Shown here: piece by piece, positions 22,366 through 33,439 of the stretch
Layout of the letters: every line of letters begins with the position of its first letter
How positions within the stretch are numbered: position 1 is the stretch's first letter
Program-made: the position numbers and the translations under genes
NCBI GenBank assembly: GCA_951799405.1
Contig: OX637339.1
Span: forward strand, 18,724,001 to 18,788,000
DNA: 64,000 bases
Direction of reading: 5' to 3'
Source: Agapetus fuscipes
Lineage: Eukaryota > Arthropoda > Insecta > Trichoptera > Glossosomatidae
Notes under the pieces: generated by a model
What the model saw: the letters and a program-made list of their open reading frames with translations, nothing else
Told to the model about the DNA's origin: nothing
The model's database searches: none

Positions 22366-23040
22366 GTCGAGTTTTTCAAAATGCACGCGTTAGCGCATTT
22401 TTTGCTTTTCGAGCCGTTGCTGTGTTAGCCCATCTAGTGACCTATATGTACAACGATTGTTTTGACATAATAACTAGAACTAGATGTAGAAACGCGTGTG
22501 ATATTTGAGTGAATTTGTGATTAAGGAGGTTCCAACTGAAATAGATATCAGTCTATTAATAAACCTTGATTGTATTTCTATATTTAAGTGCACTCTCTTA
22601 TTTGATTTTGTGGTTACATATATGTATTGTTATAATAATTAATGAAATGATTTATTGCATTTTTATCGCCTTTGAAAAATTGGAAAATAATTGGACTGGA
22701 AGTTAATGTGTATAATGATGATTTCCAGCTACTGATTCGTAAACGGAAGGCCGAGGGTTCGATTCCTGACTGAGCTCAACAAAATAATCGTTTAATTTTC
22801 AAAATAAAGGTTGAATGAAGAGTTCGTCATCAAAATTTTATCCAGCCCGACAGCAAAGGGGTCTTGATTGAGTTATTGGCGGTTTCGACGACCTAGCTAG
22901 CATAGGGCTCCTGATGTGTGATTCACAAAAAACAGAGTTCACAAATTGAAAATAATTTATTTTATCCCATAGCGGGGACAGATTTTTGAAACATACCTAC
23001 ACACATTTTCGATCGCGTTTAAAAGAGAGCCTGTGTCGCT
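22366..23040. other. Intron sequence without recognised features
   Basis: AT-rich. A box B-like GGTTCGATTCC at 22759 with GGAAGGCCGAGG upstream could be a worn SINE head. Confidence 0.4.
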
Positions 23041-23049
23041 CCCTTGTTC

Positions 23050-23250
23050 TTACTTTCTACAAACTGAGTACGCACCTAAACAAGTGGATTGTATTGTGAG
23101 CCGCCACTGGACGATCTTTTTCGGCCAACTGTCGTGGAACGTGACCAGCCCAGGCCACTCGCTGTATGACATCAGTGACACCAGTGCGTCTACGGATCTT
23201 CTGGTTAGGAACCCTGTCTCTGAGACTGATTCCCAGCATCCTCCTTTCAA
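23050..23250 (-). mobile_element. LINE reverse-transcriptase C-terminal fragment
   Basis: Minus-strand frame reads SLRDRVPNQKIRRRTGVTD followed by VAWAGHVPRQL, a well-known signature near the end of RTE/BovB-like LINE reverse transcriptases. Short and flanked head-to-head by another LINE. Confidence 0.7.
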
Positions 23251-23770
23251 TGGGTCGTCCTCAGCCTACTGGCGCTATACTGAGTGAGCCCTTTTGTATC
23301 CAAGCCATATGTGGATACTGGAAGCAAGCATGGCTCATAGATCCTACGTTTCAGGCCAAAGGATCCTACGTTTCAGGCCAAAGCCTTAGTTCCGTGCAGC
23401 CCTTGTCTTTGGATCCAGTGGCGGAGAGATTACAAATGTGGAAGGAGGAATGCCCGGAGAGCTTTGTGCAGCCTTCAGAGAGCCTACCCCCAGGAAAGAA
23501 CCTCGAGTGGCCCGTATGGAGATCCATGAACAGATTGAGGACCAATGTTGGAAGAGCCCGGGCCAGCATGCTGACCTGGGGATTTCTGGGACGGGAGGAC
23601 TCTACACTATGTGAGTGTGGAGCTCAGCAAACTATGGAGCACCTGCGGTGTTGTCCCTCCTGTCCGACAAGCTGCTCCATGGATGATCTCTTTGCGGGAA
23701 ACCAAAGAGCTGTAGACATTGCTCGTTACTGGGCCAATACGGTGTGAAGCTGACACGAAGAAGAAGAAGG
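23245..23770 (+). pseudogene. LINE 3' end with cysteine-rich C-terminus
   Basis: The open frame ends with NRLRTNVGRARASMLTWGF, CECGAQQTMEHLRCCPSC and RYWANTV-stop, the typical C-terminal zinc-binding-like region of an insect LINE family. An (AAG)n tail follows (GAAGAAGAAGAAGG). A 22-bp tandem duplication at 23340-23383 shifts the frame, so it is not functional. Confidence 0.8.
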
Positions 23771-23904
23771 CCAAAGGACATTTTCGTGTCGTTGAAAATG
23801 TAGCCTAAATACCCGAAACTTCACGGAATATTTTAATCATCCTTACGTTTATACTTTATACTTGTATGTTACGTGTAATTCTAATAAGCAACACTACACC
23901 TTCT

Positions 23905-23990
23905 CTCAGGGTCAGTCTCCCCTCCACTGACCCACGCCCTGTATATCCATCCCATCCGGGGATGTGTCACAGGACTCGCATGCAAAAGTT
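23905..23990. repeat. Short dispersed repeat
   Basis: CATCCCATCCGGGGATGTG recurs inverted at 55530-55555 with similar flanks (a CCCTGTA/TACAGGG neighbour). Nature unknown. Confidence 0.45.
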
Positions 23991-24229
23991 ATGTGAGATG
24001 CGAGTGGCAGAAGGCCCTCCCGTGAAGCTACACTTTCCCAAGTGTTTACACAAAACAAAGGAGGCTCAGAAATCACTGAATAGCCGTGAGGGTTTTTCAA
24101 ACAAAAATGCAAAGTGATTCTGGGCGTCTTAACATATGACTTAAGGCCTAGAATTCTAATGAGCAGTGATTAATAATCACAAAGTAATAAATAAAATCAT
24201 TTTGTTAACGTATGTTGTTTTCTTTGCAG

Positions 24230-24298
24230 TGACGCTCAACGGCCGTGCCGCGGTCAGCATGGCAGATTTCGCCATACTCAAAGTGCTGGGAACTGGAG
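24230..24298 (+). CDS. JIL-1: MSK/JIL-1-like kinase, exon 2 (start of kinase domain)
   Basis: Acceptor TTTGCAG (ends 24229) and donor GGAG|GTAAGA. 69 bp, entering in phase 1 and leaving in phase 1. Encodes a short linker and ADFAILKVLGTG, the first beta strand and the first half of the glycine-rich ATP loop. The loop is completed in exon 3 (AYGKVF), 28.7 kb downstream. Exon order, phase and sequence fit the MSK family, where this strand reads FELLKVLGTGAYGKVF. Confidence 0.9.
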
Positions 24299-24456
24299 GT
24301 AAGACAATATTTCAAATTTATAAAATAGCCATCTGACCGAATGCAACGCAAACGGTTTATATCAACATTAACGGCCGTATACCTTAGATTTGTTTAAACA
24401 AAAAACCTGAGAACTTAAACCTACTTTTTGTATGGAAAAATTGACTTTAAACCGGA

Positions 24457-24560
24457 TAAAAACATTACCAACACCTCTGCGGCACTATAACAAGTGTCAT
24501 AGACCCCTAGATTCATGGAATCTAGGGAGTCTCCTGCACAGGCTTCCTTAAAAAAACACA
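24457..24560 (+). mobile_element. LINE gamma 3' end fragment
   Basis: ACCTCTGCGGCACTATAAC, AGTGTCATAGACCCCTAG and CTAGGGAGTCTCCTGCACAG followed by an A-run; no coding part. Confidence 0.75.
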
Positions 24561-24582
24561 TTCAATGGTATATTCTGCGTTT

Positions 24583-24894
24583 TAATACGCAACTAAGGTA
24601 CACATATAGTCTAACTTCCTGCCGCATGTGGCGAGTTGAACCTATTTACTTTTACAGGCAAGGGGGACGGCCTTGCGCCAACCAAGTTTCAATTGAAGTG
24701 GGGGATTCCCAGCTCCCGAGCGGGCTGGTACTCATTTCTTGTGAAGGCTGAGTAAACCTTGCCGGTATTTTATTTTGGGTTTGAAATAAACATCGAAACG
24801 GAATATCGTTTCTGACACGCTCGGTGGGATTCGAACCCACCGGGCTCTCGCGATGGAATGCAAGCACTCTACCAACTGAGCTGATGACCGGACA
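24583..24894 (-). mobile_element. SINE-A, full length
   Basis: 3' end CGCAACTAAGG at left and head with TACCAACTGAGCTGATGACC at right; box B GGGTTCGAATCCC (antisense) at about 24830. Confidence 0.85.
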
Positions 24895-25300
24895 ATTTCC
24901 ATAATAGTACAGCACAGTTTCCTTAACCCATTCGCGGACACACGAAATGTGAAGTAGGCTAGAAAAAACACACTTATTTCATCATCTCAAATTGTATTTT
25001 TATTATAAATTTTTTATCTATTTTTTTTTTTTTTTTGACATCCAGGGACAAAACGGCTATTGCCGTGTTCTTTAGATTTCTGTAGGGACGCACGGATGCT
25101 ACATGTATGCAAGTTCTATCAGAAATAGCCGTTTCGTCCCTAGTGATAACGTTTTATCACGACGGCTATTACCGTTTCGTCCAGTCCTAGACAAGCGGCT
25201 TAGAGCGGCTATAACCGTTTCGTCCGCGAACGGGTTAAAAACCACAGCTTAGTGGAGATGATTTTTTTTTACTTGTTGTTCCCGAAAGTCAGAATTTTTC
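24895..25300. repeat. Intron stretch with AACGGC...CGTTTCGTCC short repeats
   Basis: No gene. Between 25040 and 25240 a motif of the type CGGCTATTGCCGT / ATAGCCGTTTCGTCC appears four times in both orientations, with a long T-run at 25021. Confidence 0.45.
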
Positions 25301-25307
25301 AGTTGAT

Positions 25308-25520
25308 GTAGATGGCTGACCACCCCATACTGTAAATAATGCTTCACTTCGCCAATGTCACCCCTGTTTCAGGGAAGGTCGGCAAGAGATGCAGGGCTTA
25401 TGTTCATTTGAGATTGGTTTTTTTTATTGTAGGTCCACATGCGGCATGTGTGTCTGCTTGTGGGAATGCATTTAATATGAATCTCAAATGATACATATCT
25501 GTGAAACTTAGATTTAGATT
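25308..25520 (+). mobile_element. Family T copy
   Basis: GGCTGACCACCCCATACTG to AACTTAGATTTAGATTATA, with a deletion after GGCATGTGTG. Confidence 0.85.
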
Positions 25521-25558
25521 ATATTTAGATGTTGAATCTGCCCGTTCTGACGTACTTA

Positions 25559-25848
25559 GGGGCCGTCCATAAATTACGTCATCGATTTTGGCCGTTTTTC
25601 GACCCCCCCCCCCTTACAATCATCCTATAGTCATTATCTAATGACCCCCCCCTCCCCCTCTTGCTGTAATAATGGATGAGCTTAATAATTAATATTGTTA
25701 TATTACTTACATAATATTTTGTAGAAATTGGTATTTACAAGAATGACGTCACTTTTGGTACTCGTTCATCATTTGCCATCATCCGCAGAGCAGACTCCCC
25801 CCCCCCCCCCCCCCTTAATGCGAATGACGTAATATATGGACAGCCCCT
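25559..25848. mobile_element. MITE epsilon-1
   Basis: Imperfect inverted ends GGGGCCGTCCATAAATTACG / TGACGTAATATATGGACAGC, two long C-runs and an AT-rich centre. Two more copies are at 39764-40527 and 44952-45238. Confidence 0.85.
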
Positions 25849-26059
25849 TAGTAAATGCAGGCACAATATTTCAAGTCTCCTTGCTGATGGTCATGATGGA
25901 TTCACTTCCGTTGTTTTGTGCGGCCGACACGCAGGTTAGCGCTTACTTTTTAATACAACGTTATCATTATTATTATTCCTCATATAAATGAATGCTAATT
26001 ATTGTAAACCCAACTTGCAATTTCCCTTGTTATAACACGGACAACCCTCCTGCTAAGTG

Positions 26060-26372
26060 ATAATAATAATAATAATATTAGGATGATTTATATGGTGAGC
26101 GCTGTTTTTGTGTGTATCACACCTCAAGAGCCCTCTGCGAGCTTGGTCGTCGCTGTAGAAAGCGCCAATTCTCAAGCAAGACCCAGTTGTTGTAAGGTTG
26201 GATGGACCTTTCAGTGACCGGTCTTTGGTAAAGATTTATGAATTTTTCAACTCAGCGAAAAGCACATTCGAAATATGAATGGTATATTTTGTGTGCTCCG
26301 CCGGGATCCGAATCCACAACCTTCCATTTACGAGTCCGAAGTGTTGCCACTACGGACTACGGACCGGTCCAT
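26060..26372 (-). mobile_element. SINE-B with (AAT)n tail
   Basis: Left (AAT)n tail, then GGATGATTTATATGGTGAGC, body and tRNA-like head ending ACGGACCGGTCC. Near-identical to 21725-22029. Confidence 0.85.
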
Positions 26373-26490
26373 ACGTTATATACGTTATATCAGTTGTAGA
26401 CCGTTAATTTATATGTAGTTAGTATTGTGATAAGTTATTTAGGACAGCTGGTTAGTGGTATGGTATCAAAATAGCAATGTATAGACCAGT

Positions 26491-26728
26491 ACCCTGAGTA
26501 CGAGTTGCAAAACTGGAGTAAAGTAAAGTTTACGGAAAGTATTAAAGAGTGATTCTCCCCAAAATCTGCCATTTTTGTTTCTTACACTGTATGGTCTTAG
26601 CAAAAGAGTTACAGTGATGAAGAAAATCAAGTTCAAACAAATGAAAGCGGCAGATTTAGGGGAAAACCACTCTTTAATACTTTCCGTAAACTTTACTTTA
26701 CTCATGTTTTGCAAGTCGTACTCAGGGT
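26491..26728. mobile_element. MITE zeta-1
   Basis: Long imperfect inverted ends starting ACCCTGAGTACGAGTTGCAA and including AAGTTTACGGAAAGTATT. Second copy at 32312-32535. Confidence 0.85.
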
Positions 26729-26814
26729 CCAGTTAAATTAATAGTTTGTTTCAAAACGACACTAAGTACCGAGTGGTGAAACTGAGAAAACGAAGAAATT
26801 CTATGAAATGGCTA

Positions 26815-27025
26815 GAGACATTTATAATATTTGCTGGAGAGTTGCTTTCCGGGATCTGTTGCTGTGGTCTGTGGGTTCTGGAGTTTCCGGATGTTTCACG
26901 CTGAAGAAGCTCATTGTATATATGTGCGAAATGTCCGGAAGCTTCAGCTCACTCCGCCGGAATTTGAACCCACAACCTTCCATTAACGAGTCCGAAGTGT
27001 TACTACTGGACTACGGACCGGTCGC
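26815..27025 (-). mobile_element. SINE-B-type head with a different body
   Basis: The right end is an antisense SINE-B head (GAACCCACAACCTTCC, ACTACGGACCGGTC). The left part (GAGAGTTGCTTTCCGGGATC) recurs near 52060 and 52240-52290, so a separate SINE family may use this body. Confidence 0.5.
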
Positions 27026-27149
27026 TACCTCATACCTCAAGTTCTCAAAAAAAACTTTGAAAAAGTCACAAACAAGTTGTCAATCATTGCATTTTTTTTT
27101 AACCAAAGAGCATTTTTTCACCCAGGATCGTTCACCTGCCTAATAAGAG

Positions 27150-27365
27150 TGCGTCACACTGACAAACGCTTGTTTTTAATCGGTGCACATGCACCCGCGT
27201 CCAGGTCGTCGACCCCGCCGTGATAAGAGAGATAACGGTCGCGCGAGGGGTGTGTCGTTGACCCCAGCATCCTAGAACGACCTTGACCTTGTGATGGACG
27301 ATTTGGCGGTTTGATTGCGCGCTAAATTTGTCCTGTAATCCGAGTATAAAACTTCGTGTAAATCT
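27150..27365. promoter_or_regulatory. GC-rich unique intron segment, possible enhancer
   Basis: A non-repeat island in the 28.7-kb intron. Contains CGACCTTGACCTTG (27278-27291), overlapping nuclear-receptor half-sites of the TCAAGGTCA type, and GCGCGC/CGCGCG motifs. Function is inferred only. Confidence 0.25.
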
Positions 27366-27372
27366 CACCTCT

Positions 27373-27905
27373 AATCTAATCTAAGCTGCAAGGATATATA
27401 CCATTTAAGATTTAATATCAAATGCATTCCCACAAGCAGACATGTATAATTTCGCGCTAACACATGCCGCATGTGGACCTACATTATAAGAACCCATCTC
27501 AAATGAACATAAGCCCTGCAACTCTTGCCGTCCTTCCCTGAGACAGGGGTGACATTGACAAAGTGAACCAATTTTTTTACAGTATGGGTGGTCAGCCTCA
27601 TACCAACCTATAAGTCAAGGAAAACGAGTAATAAATAACATTTAAGTAACAACAACAAAACCTTAAAAATAAATCTATACAAAAAAGTCAAAAAATTATT
27701 ATGCAAAAAATGTAGCAAACTAATAAACTAACATTACAAATCAGCATTGCAGATCAGCCGCCACTTCTTCCTGTCCTTGCATACTTCTTTCATTTCATCC
27801 AGAGTCATAACCTTTTTCATACAAGCTCTTCTTTTATTATGACTCTGGATATCCCATTCACTCGCTATTTCGAAAATTTGGTCCATCCATACCTTTCTCG
27901 GTCTT
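27373..27905 (-). mobile_element. Family T LINE 3' end with coding remnant
   Basis: Tail TCTAATCTAATCTAAGC at left, T block to 27615, ~120 bp 3' UTR (TGCAAAAAATGTAGCAAAC antisense), then the antisense RT C-terminus up to ACCTTTCTCGGTCTTC (the GRPRKVW region). Together with 53735-54165 it defines the family's 3' structure. Confidence 0.85.
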
Positions 27906-28335
27906 CATGACTGGAGGAAATGAAAGAAGTTTGTAAGGATAGAAAGAAATGGCGGTTGATCTGTAATGTTAGCGGCTAGGGTTTATTAAAGTGAAATTGG
28001 TTTTATGATTTATTTTTTTGTGTCCATGTATATATTATTATTTGTTGATTTAGAAAAATGTAATTTGTCATGTATGTTCCTTGACTTATAGGTTGGTATG
28101 CGGCTGACCACCCATACTGTAAAAAAAAAAAATGGTTCACTTTGCCAATGTCGCCCCTGTTTCAGGGAAGGACGGCAAGAGTTGCAGGGCTTATGTTCAT
28201 TTAAGATTAGGTTTTTATATTGTAGGCCCACATGCGGCATGTGTTAGCGCGAAATTATACATTTCTGCTTGTGGGAATGCATTTAATATCAATCTTAAAT
28301 GATAAATATCTTTGCAGCTTAGATTAGATTAGACT
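27905..28335 (+). mobile_element. Family T LINE 3' end
   Basis: Starts in coding sequence (GGATAGAAAGAAATGGCGG), then ~150 bp UTR, T block and a TTAGATTAGATTAG tail. It lies head-to-head with the preceding copy. Confidence 0.85.
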
Positions 28336-28900
28336 GTACGACGGCAACCCTAGAGAGTGATTTAATTTTCTTACATTTTTTCGGTTTAGAATTTAGATGA
28401 ACATATGCTCCAGAATTTAGATACTGTACCCAGTGACGGCTCGTCGATTTTTCATCGAGCAGTGCATTTTATACTAGCCGTGATTGATTAGATAGGACTT
28501 GACACAAACGGAATTTTATGCGGAACAAATTTGTAAGTATTGGATCGTGGCATTATTACTGGGGGTGCAATGCACCGATGCACCTTACCTGGAGCCGTCA
28601 CTGACTGTACCTAGAGTATAAAACATTGTGATTAAACTCAATCATTGCATTCAATAAATTGCCTCACATTTGATTAAGAAAACGCAACTATGCTGCACAA
28701 ACTGTGCAACTTCTGGCCCCCGAGGGACTCGCATTTGACCATTGGGACCTACATTATATTTACCTTTACCTCATACACAAAAGTTGTTTATCATATTATT
28801 TCAGCGCGTACATATTTTGCAGAAGCCCTCCAAACGCAAATTCCATAATAATATTATGCACCCAATAAGGCCCAGTATTTTCAACGTTAGCATAATGTGA
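28336..28900. other. Intron sequence, no feature recognised
   Basis: A GGTGCAATGCACCGATGCACC near-palindrome lies at 28563-28583; otherwise unremarkable. Confidence 0.4.
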
Positions 28901-28904
28901 CAAC

Positions 28905-29655
28905 TACCCGTAATAGGCAAGCGGGGAAGGGGAAGACCTAGGAAAGAATGGATTGATCGCAAAAAAAAAAAACGCAACTAAGCTTCACATATAGTGTAAC
29001 TTCTTGCCTGCGTTATCCCCAAAGGGGTCGCATGTGGCGCTTCGGGACCTATTAATTTTTACAGATAAGGGAGTCGGCCTCACACCAACCACTTTCAGTT
29101 GAAGTGGGGGTTTCCCAGCTCCCGGGGGGGCTGGTTCTCATTTCTTGTGAAGGCTGAGTAAACCTTTGAGATCGAACCCTTGCTCTCGGCATGGAATGCA
29201 AGCATTCTACCAATTAAGCTATCGACCTTTTTACGAGCTTGATCCTCGTCGCTACAAAGCGCCAATTCTCAAGCAAGACCCAGTTTGCTGTAAGGCTGGA
29301 TGGGCCTTTGGTGACCGGTCATTGGTAAAGGTTTTATGAATTTTTCAACCCGGCTAAGAGCAAATTTGAAAATATAAATGGTATATTTTTTGTGCTCCGC
29401 CGGGAATCGAACCCACAACCTTCCCATTCAGAGTTTGCAGTGTTACCACTGAGCTACGGACCGGTCTACGGATCAGAAAAGTGAAATTGCGAATGAATGT
29501 AATTTACAGAGTGTAAACAAGAGAAGAGCGTGCATGAAAAGAGTAATTAAACTAGATGAGATGAAAGAAGCATGCAAGGACAGAGTCTAGTGGAGGCACT
29601 TGTGTGGAGGTACCGGCCACCCCTAGAGGAATGGCGGCAGGATACAAGACAAGAC
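28905..29655 (+). mobile_element. LINE fragment split by a dimeric SINE
   Basis: 28905-28960 encodes KRGRGRPRKEWID and 29475-29655 encodes ANECNLQSVNKRRACMKR to GGTGHP-stop plus GGAATGGCGGCAGGATAC. The two parts join as one LINE once the SINE is removed. Confidence 0.8.
28966..29470 (-). mobile_element. B-A dimeric SINE
   Basis: On the minus strand a complete SINE-B (29470 to 29228) runs directly into SINE-A (29228 to 28966). The A unit has a deletion joining box B (GGTTCGATCTCAAAGG) to TTTACTCAGCC, the same junction as in 32630-33105 and 42968-43217. Confidence 0.85.
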
Positions 29656-29695
29656 CCACACTCCCTTGTCCCTTGACTTACTTGTATAGGTTGGT

Positions 29696-29755
29696 ATGAG
29701 AAAAAAATTCTCAATGGCGTATACGATAAACAAGAACTAAGGCAGCGATTTGTTG
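29696..29755. mobile_element. MITE delta terminal fragment
   Basis: CTCAATGGCGTATACGATAA, CAAGAACTAAGGCAGCG; one end of the delta element only. Confidence 0.7.
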
Positions 29756-29866
29756 AACCAGGTTCAATTTTTTTTTCGATAGGACACGGCGCAGGCGGGG
29801 CTTGGACTTGCGTTTTTGTCTTTACATAACTGCGTCATTTTTCATTCAGTATACAGTCGCTTTGCC

Positions 29867-30180
29867 GGTTGATAGCTCAGTTGGTAGAGTGCTTGCATTC
29901 CATGCCGTGAGCTCGGGTTCGAATCCCACCGAGGGTGTCAGAAATGACTTAACGTTTCAGTGTTTATTTCAAACCGTAAATAAAAAAACCGTCAAAGTTT
30001 ACTCAGCCTTCGCAAGAAATGAATACCAGCCCCCTCGGGAGCTGAGAAATCCCCCACTTCAACTGAAGTGGTAACCGTAATGCCGGTTCCCTTTCCTGTA
30101 AAAATAAATAGATTCCACTTGCCACATGCGAATCCCTTTGGAGATATCGCGGCAAGGAGTTATACCTATGTGTAGCTTAC
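29867..30180 (+). mobile_element. SINE-A, full length
   Basis: TAGCTCAGTTGGTAGAGTGC box A, GGTTCGAATCC box B; somewhat diverged 3' end CTATGTGTAGCTTAC. Confidence 0.85.
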
Positions 30181-30400
30181 AAGTTCCTTGACTTATAGGT
30201 TGGTATGCGGCTTTGCCAATGTCACCCCTGTTTCAGGGAAGGACGGCAAGAGTTGCAGGGTGTATGTCCATTTGAGATTTGGTTTTTATGTTGTAGGCTC
30301 ACATGAGGCGTGTGCAGGCGCGAACTTGTACATGTCTGGTTGTGGGAATGCATGCAATGTGAATCTCCAATGTAACATATCTTTGCAACTTAGATTAGAT
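30181..30400 (+). mobile_element. Family T copy
   Basis: TTCCTTGACTTATAGG head, deletion of the GACCACCC block, ends GCAACTTAGATTAGATTATA. Confidence 0.8.
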
Positions 30401-30800
30401 TATAAAAAAAGGTGTCAAATATTCACTCGCTTGCGGGGTTTTGTGTTTGACGTTTCGGCCGAAGGGTGTGCTGCCTCCTGCGCGCACCTCGAGAAGTTTC
30501 TGACCTGCCGGGGAACACCTGGCGCGCCGAGCAGAGGGGAGCCCAAGCGTTCACCTCGCCATCCCTCTTTTCCCTTCTGTTATTCCGCACCTGGCTGTGT
30601 GAACACGATCCCTTATTCTGTACGCCTTAAATCTGCTTTAAATCCTCGTGATATGTTCTGTGAAAAAAAAATCAAAATGTATTTTGTGCGTAATTCAGAA
30701 GCTTTAGTTTTTGTGTCATAAAAAAATCAATGGTAACTTAAGTATGGATATATTATTGTTTATATTTTGACACAAACTTATTTATATTTTGCTTTTATAT
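30401..30800. other. Intron stretch, partly GC-rich
   Basis: 30430-30600 is GC-rich and not one of the repeat families; its open frame has no recognisable domain. Confidence 0.35.
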
Positions 30801-30802
30801 AA

Positions 30803-31260
30803 AACTAGCTGTACCCTGCCACGCGTTGCTGTGGCTCATTTTAATTACATGGGAAATGAAGGAATTTTCTTCATAATTTTATCTTTTCGAAGGTTTTAAT
30901 ATCAATCTCAGATGTCTCCTTCTATTGAGTGGTTACCGAGCTTACCGACCGGGCTGCGAGAAAATCGGAAAAAGCGGTCTGTATTTTCATCCAATCGACA
31001 TTAAACTTGACGGGAACCATCTTGAGAATAGTACCTACATAGCATGTTGCCTGAAAAAACTGTTAAAATCGGATAAGCTATTTAGAAAACCAAAGGGAAC
31101 ATACATACATACATACATCCTATTTTATAATATTAGAAGACGGAATGTATGTGTGTCTGTTTCCTATGAACTCTCAAGCCGCTCAAACGATTTTAATATA
31201 TTTTTTACGAAAACTAAAGGAAGAGCTTGGAATGGTTTCCTGTAAAGTTCTATGCCGATC
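30803..31260 (+). repeat. Dispersed repeat starting ACTAGCTGTACCC
   Basis: AAAACTAGCTGTACCCTGCC followed by a CGTTGCTGTGGCTC motif resembles a repeat opening common in insect genomes. A (CATA)n run lies at 31101-31119. Element class uncertain. Confidence 0.4.
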
Positions 31261-31295
31261 GTATCCCATATATAAAAATTCAGTCCTTTTGTGTA

Positions 31296-31505
31296 CCGGT
31301 CGATAGCTGAGTTGGATGCCATTCTAAAAGGATAAGGTTAGATCCCCACCAAGGGTGTTTGAAATGCTTTTGCGTTTTCAAACCTCAAAATCAAAATACC
31401 CGCTAAGTTTACTTTTCATGAGAAATAAGAACCAGCCCACTTGGGAGCGGTGAAACCCTCTTTTTAAGTGAAAGTTGAACTATATGTTAAGCTTATTTGC
31501 GTTTG
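31296..31505 (+). mobile_element. SINE-A, degraded
   Basis: CCGGTCGATAGCTGAGTTGG head with most of box A-B spacer lost, then a recognisable body and GTTAAGCTTATTTGCGTTT. Confidence 0.7.
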
Positions 31506-31599
31506 CGACCGCCTTGACCTCATTTGACTTACTCTACTGTCTTTCCTGACTCTTGTTGTGTCATTATAGCTTTGATACGGTTCATAGACAATTTTAACG

Positions 31600-31890
31600 T
31601 TTCCATGGTAGAACGACACAGTGACAAATGACAATGACAGAACGATACATGACAGAAAAACACATGACTGCACATCACAATGACAGTACATCACATGTTT
31701 GATGTATGTGATGTTTTTTCATGTGCCGTTCATGGTATGTTGTGTTTTAGGTATGTGATGTATTGTCATGTGATGTTCTGTCTTTGTGTTGTTTGTCATA
31801 GTGATCAATTTTCTGTGTGTTTTTTTCATAGTGATATTCTGTCATGTCTCGTTCTGTCATGTGTCGTTATGTCACGGTGCCGTTCTATCC
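31600..31890. repeat. Inverted minisatellite of TGTCATGTGTCGTT type
   Basis: Left half holds ACATGACAGAACGACAC-type units and the right half holds their reverse complement, centred near 31695 (ACATCACATG/TTTGATGTATGTGATG). Same unit as 49985-50385. Confidence 0.7.
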
Positions 31891-31899
31891 TGTCACCTA

Positions 31900-32300
31900 T
31901 TTTAACATACGGGGTAGTTTGTAACAGGGTCCTGTGTGTTGCAATCCCAGGTGTGTCGAGCACTGCCTTGCGGAGCGGTATCCGCCACCCTCAGGAACAG
32001 ATGTGCACCCTTGCGCATTCAAACACATGACCTTACCACCGCGCCACGCACATGGCGGGGCATTGACACGGTGCGGAGTGCATGCTATATGAATTTTTAA
32101 TCACACATATGACCGGTGTTGCAAGCATAGCCATGCATGTCGAACGAGCGGGTGCAAACGACACATAGGTTACGACCTGCTGAGACTTTCATTCGACGGT
32201 TAGATTTAAAATCGAGTGTGTTTTAATCTCCCCCTTCCTCACCCGTCAACGATTTCAATGAACTTAGCACAAGTTTTTAAGTATAAAATTACCACTACGA
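31900..32300. other. Intron sequence with a weak tRNA-like motif
   Basis: On the minus strand near 32060 GGCGCGGTGGTAAGGTC and TGTTTGAATGC resemble A and B boxes. Not enough to call a tRNA or SINE. Confidence 0.3.
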
Positions 32301-32311
32301 TCAAAACAACA

Positions 32312-32535
32312 GTACCCTTAGTACGAGTTGAAAAACTTGAGAAAAGTAAAGTTTACGGAAAATATTAAAGAGTGATTTCTCCCAAAATCTGACGTTTTTG
32401 TTTCTTACACTTTATGGTCTTAGCAAAAGAGTTACAGTGAAACAAAAACGGCAGATTTTGGGTGAAATCACTCTTTAATAATTGCCGTAAACTTTACATT
32501 ACTCAAGTTTTTCAACTCGTAGGTACTAAGAGTAC
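32312..32535. mobile_element. MITE zeta-2
   Basis: GTACCCTTAGTACGAGTTG / CAACTCGTAGGTACTAAGAG ends; same interior as 26491-26728. Confidence 0.85.
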
Positions 32536-32629
32536 AGAGATAGCTTCACGTTGAGCTGTCGAAAGTAACGTTTTAGAATAATGCCGGATTTGTACACTCT
32601 TCTTGTCAGTCGTTCGTTGACCAGTCCGA

Positions 32630-33105
32630 GGTCCAGTGGCAACACTTCGGACTCGTAAATCGAAGGTTGTGGGTTCGAATTCCGGCGGAGCACAAAAAAT
32701 ATGCCATTTATATTTTCAAATTTGCTCGTCACCGTGTTGAAATATTCATAAACCTTTACCAATGACCGGTCACCAAAGGTCCATTCAACCCTACAGCAAC
32801 TCGGTCTTGCTTGAGAATTGGCGCTTTGTAGCGACGATGACCAAGCTCGTAAAAAGGTCGATAGCTCAATTGGTAGAATGCTTGCATTCCATGCCGAGAG
32901 CAAAGGTTCGATCTCAAAGTTTACTCAGCCTTCGCAAGAAATGAGGACCAGTCCCCCCGGGAGCTGGGAAACCCCATTTCTACTGAAAGGTGTTGGTGTG
33001 AGGCCGGCCCCCTTACCCGTTAAAATAAATAGATCCCGGATCGCCACATGCGACCCCTTCGTGGATAACGCAGGCAAGAAGTTAGACTATATGTGTAGCT
33101 TGGTT
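32630..33105 (+). mobile_element. B-A dimeric SINE
   Basis: SINE-B 32630-32855 ends ACCAAGCTCGTAAAAAGG, immediately followed by SINE-A 32858-33105. The A unit carries the GGTTCGATCTCAAAG|TTTACTCAGCC deletion. Confidence 0.85.
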
Positions 33106-33439
33106 GTCCTATAAGTCAAGGACGATACGTGAAAAAATACTGGAACATAAAAACAAGAATTGTGGCAAAAACAAAAACAAGGTTTATTGTCCTACTGAAT
33201 AACAAGAATGAGTCACAGTGGAGTCATCTCACTCATGACTCGTGACTCATACGCATGACTTACAAGAATATCGGCACATCCCTAAATTCCTGCAACTTAG
33301 ATTATGATGAGCTGTTTTCCTGTTCCCTGAATCGTTGGTTTATCATCACGCCATATTTGGATAGGACCCAAATGATTCAATCACCTTTGGAGAGGTTTTA
33401 AAAATGGTTTCATAAAGATTCCAATAATTGGGTACCTTA

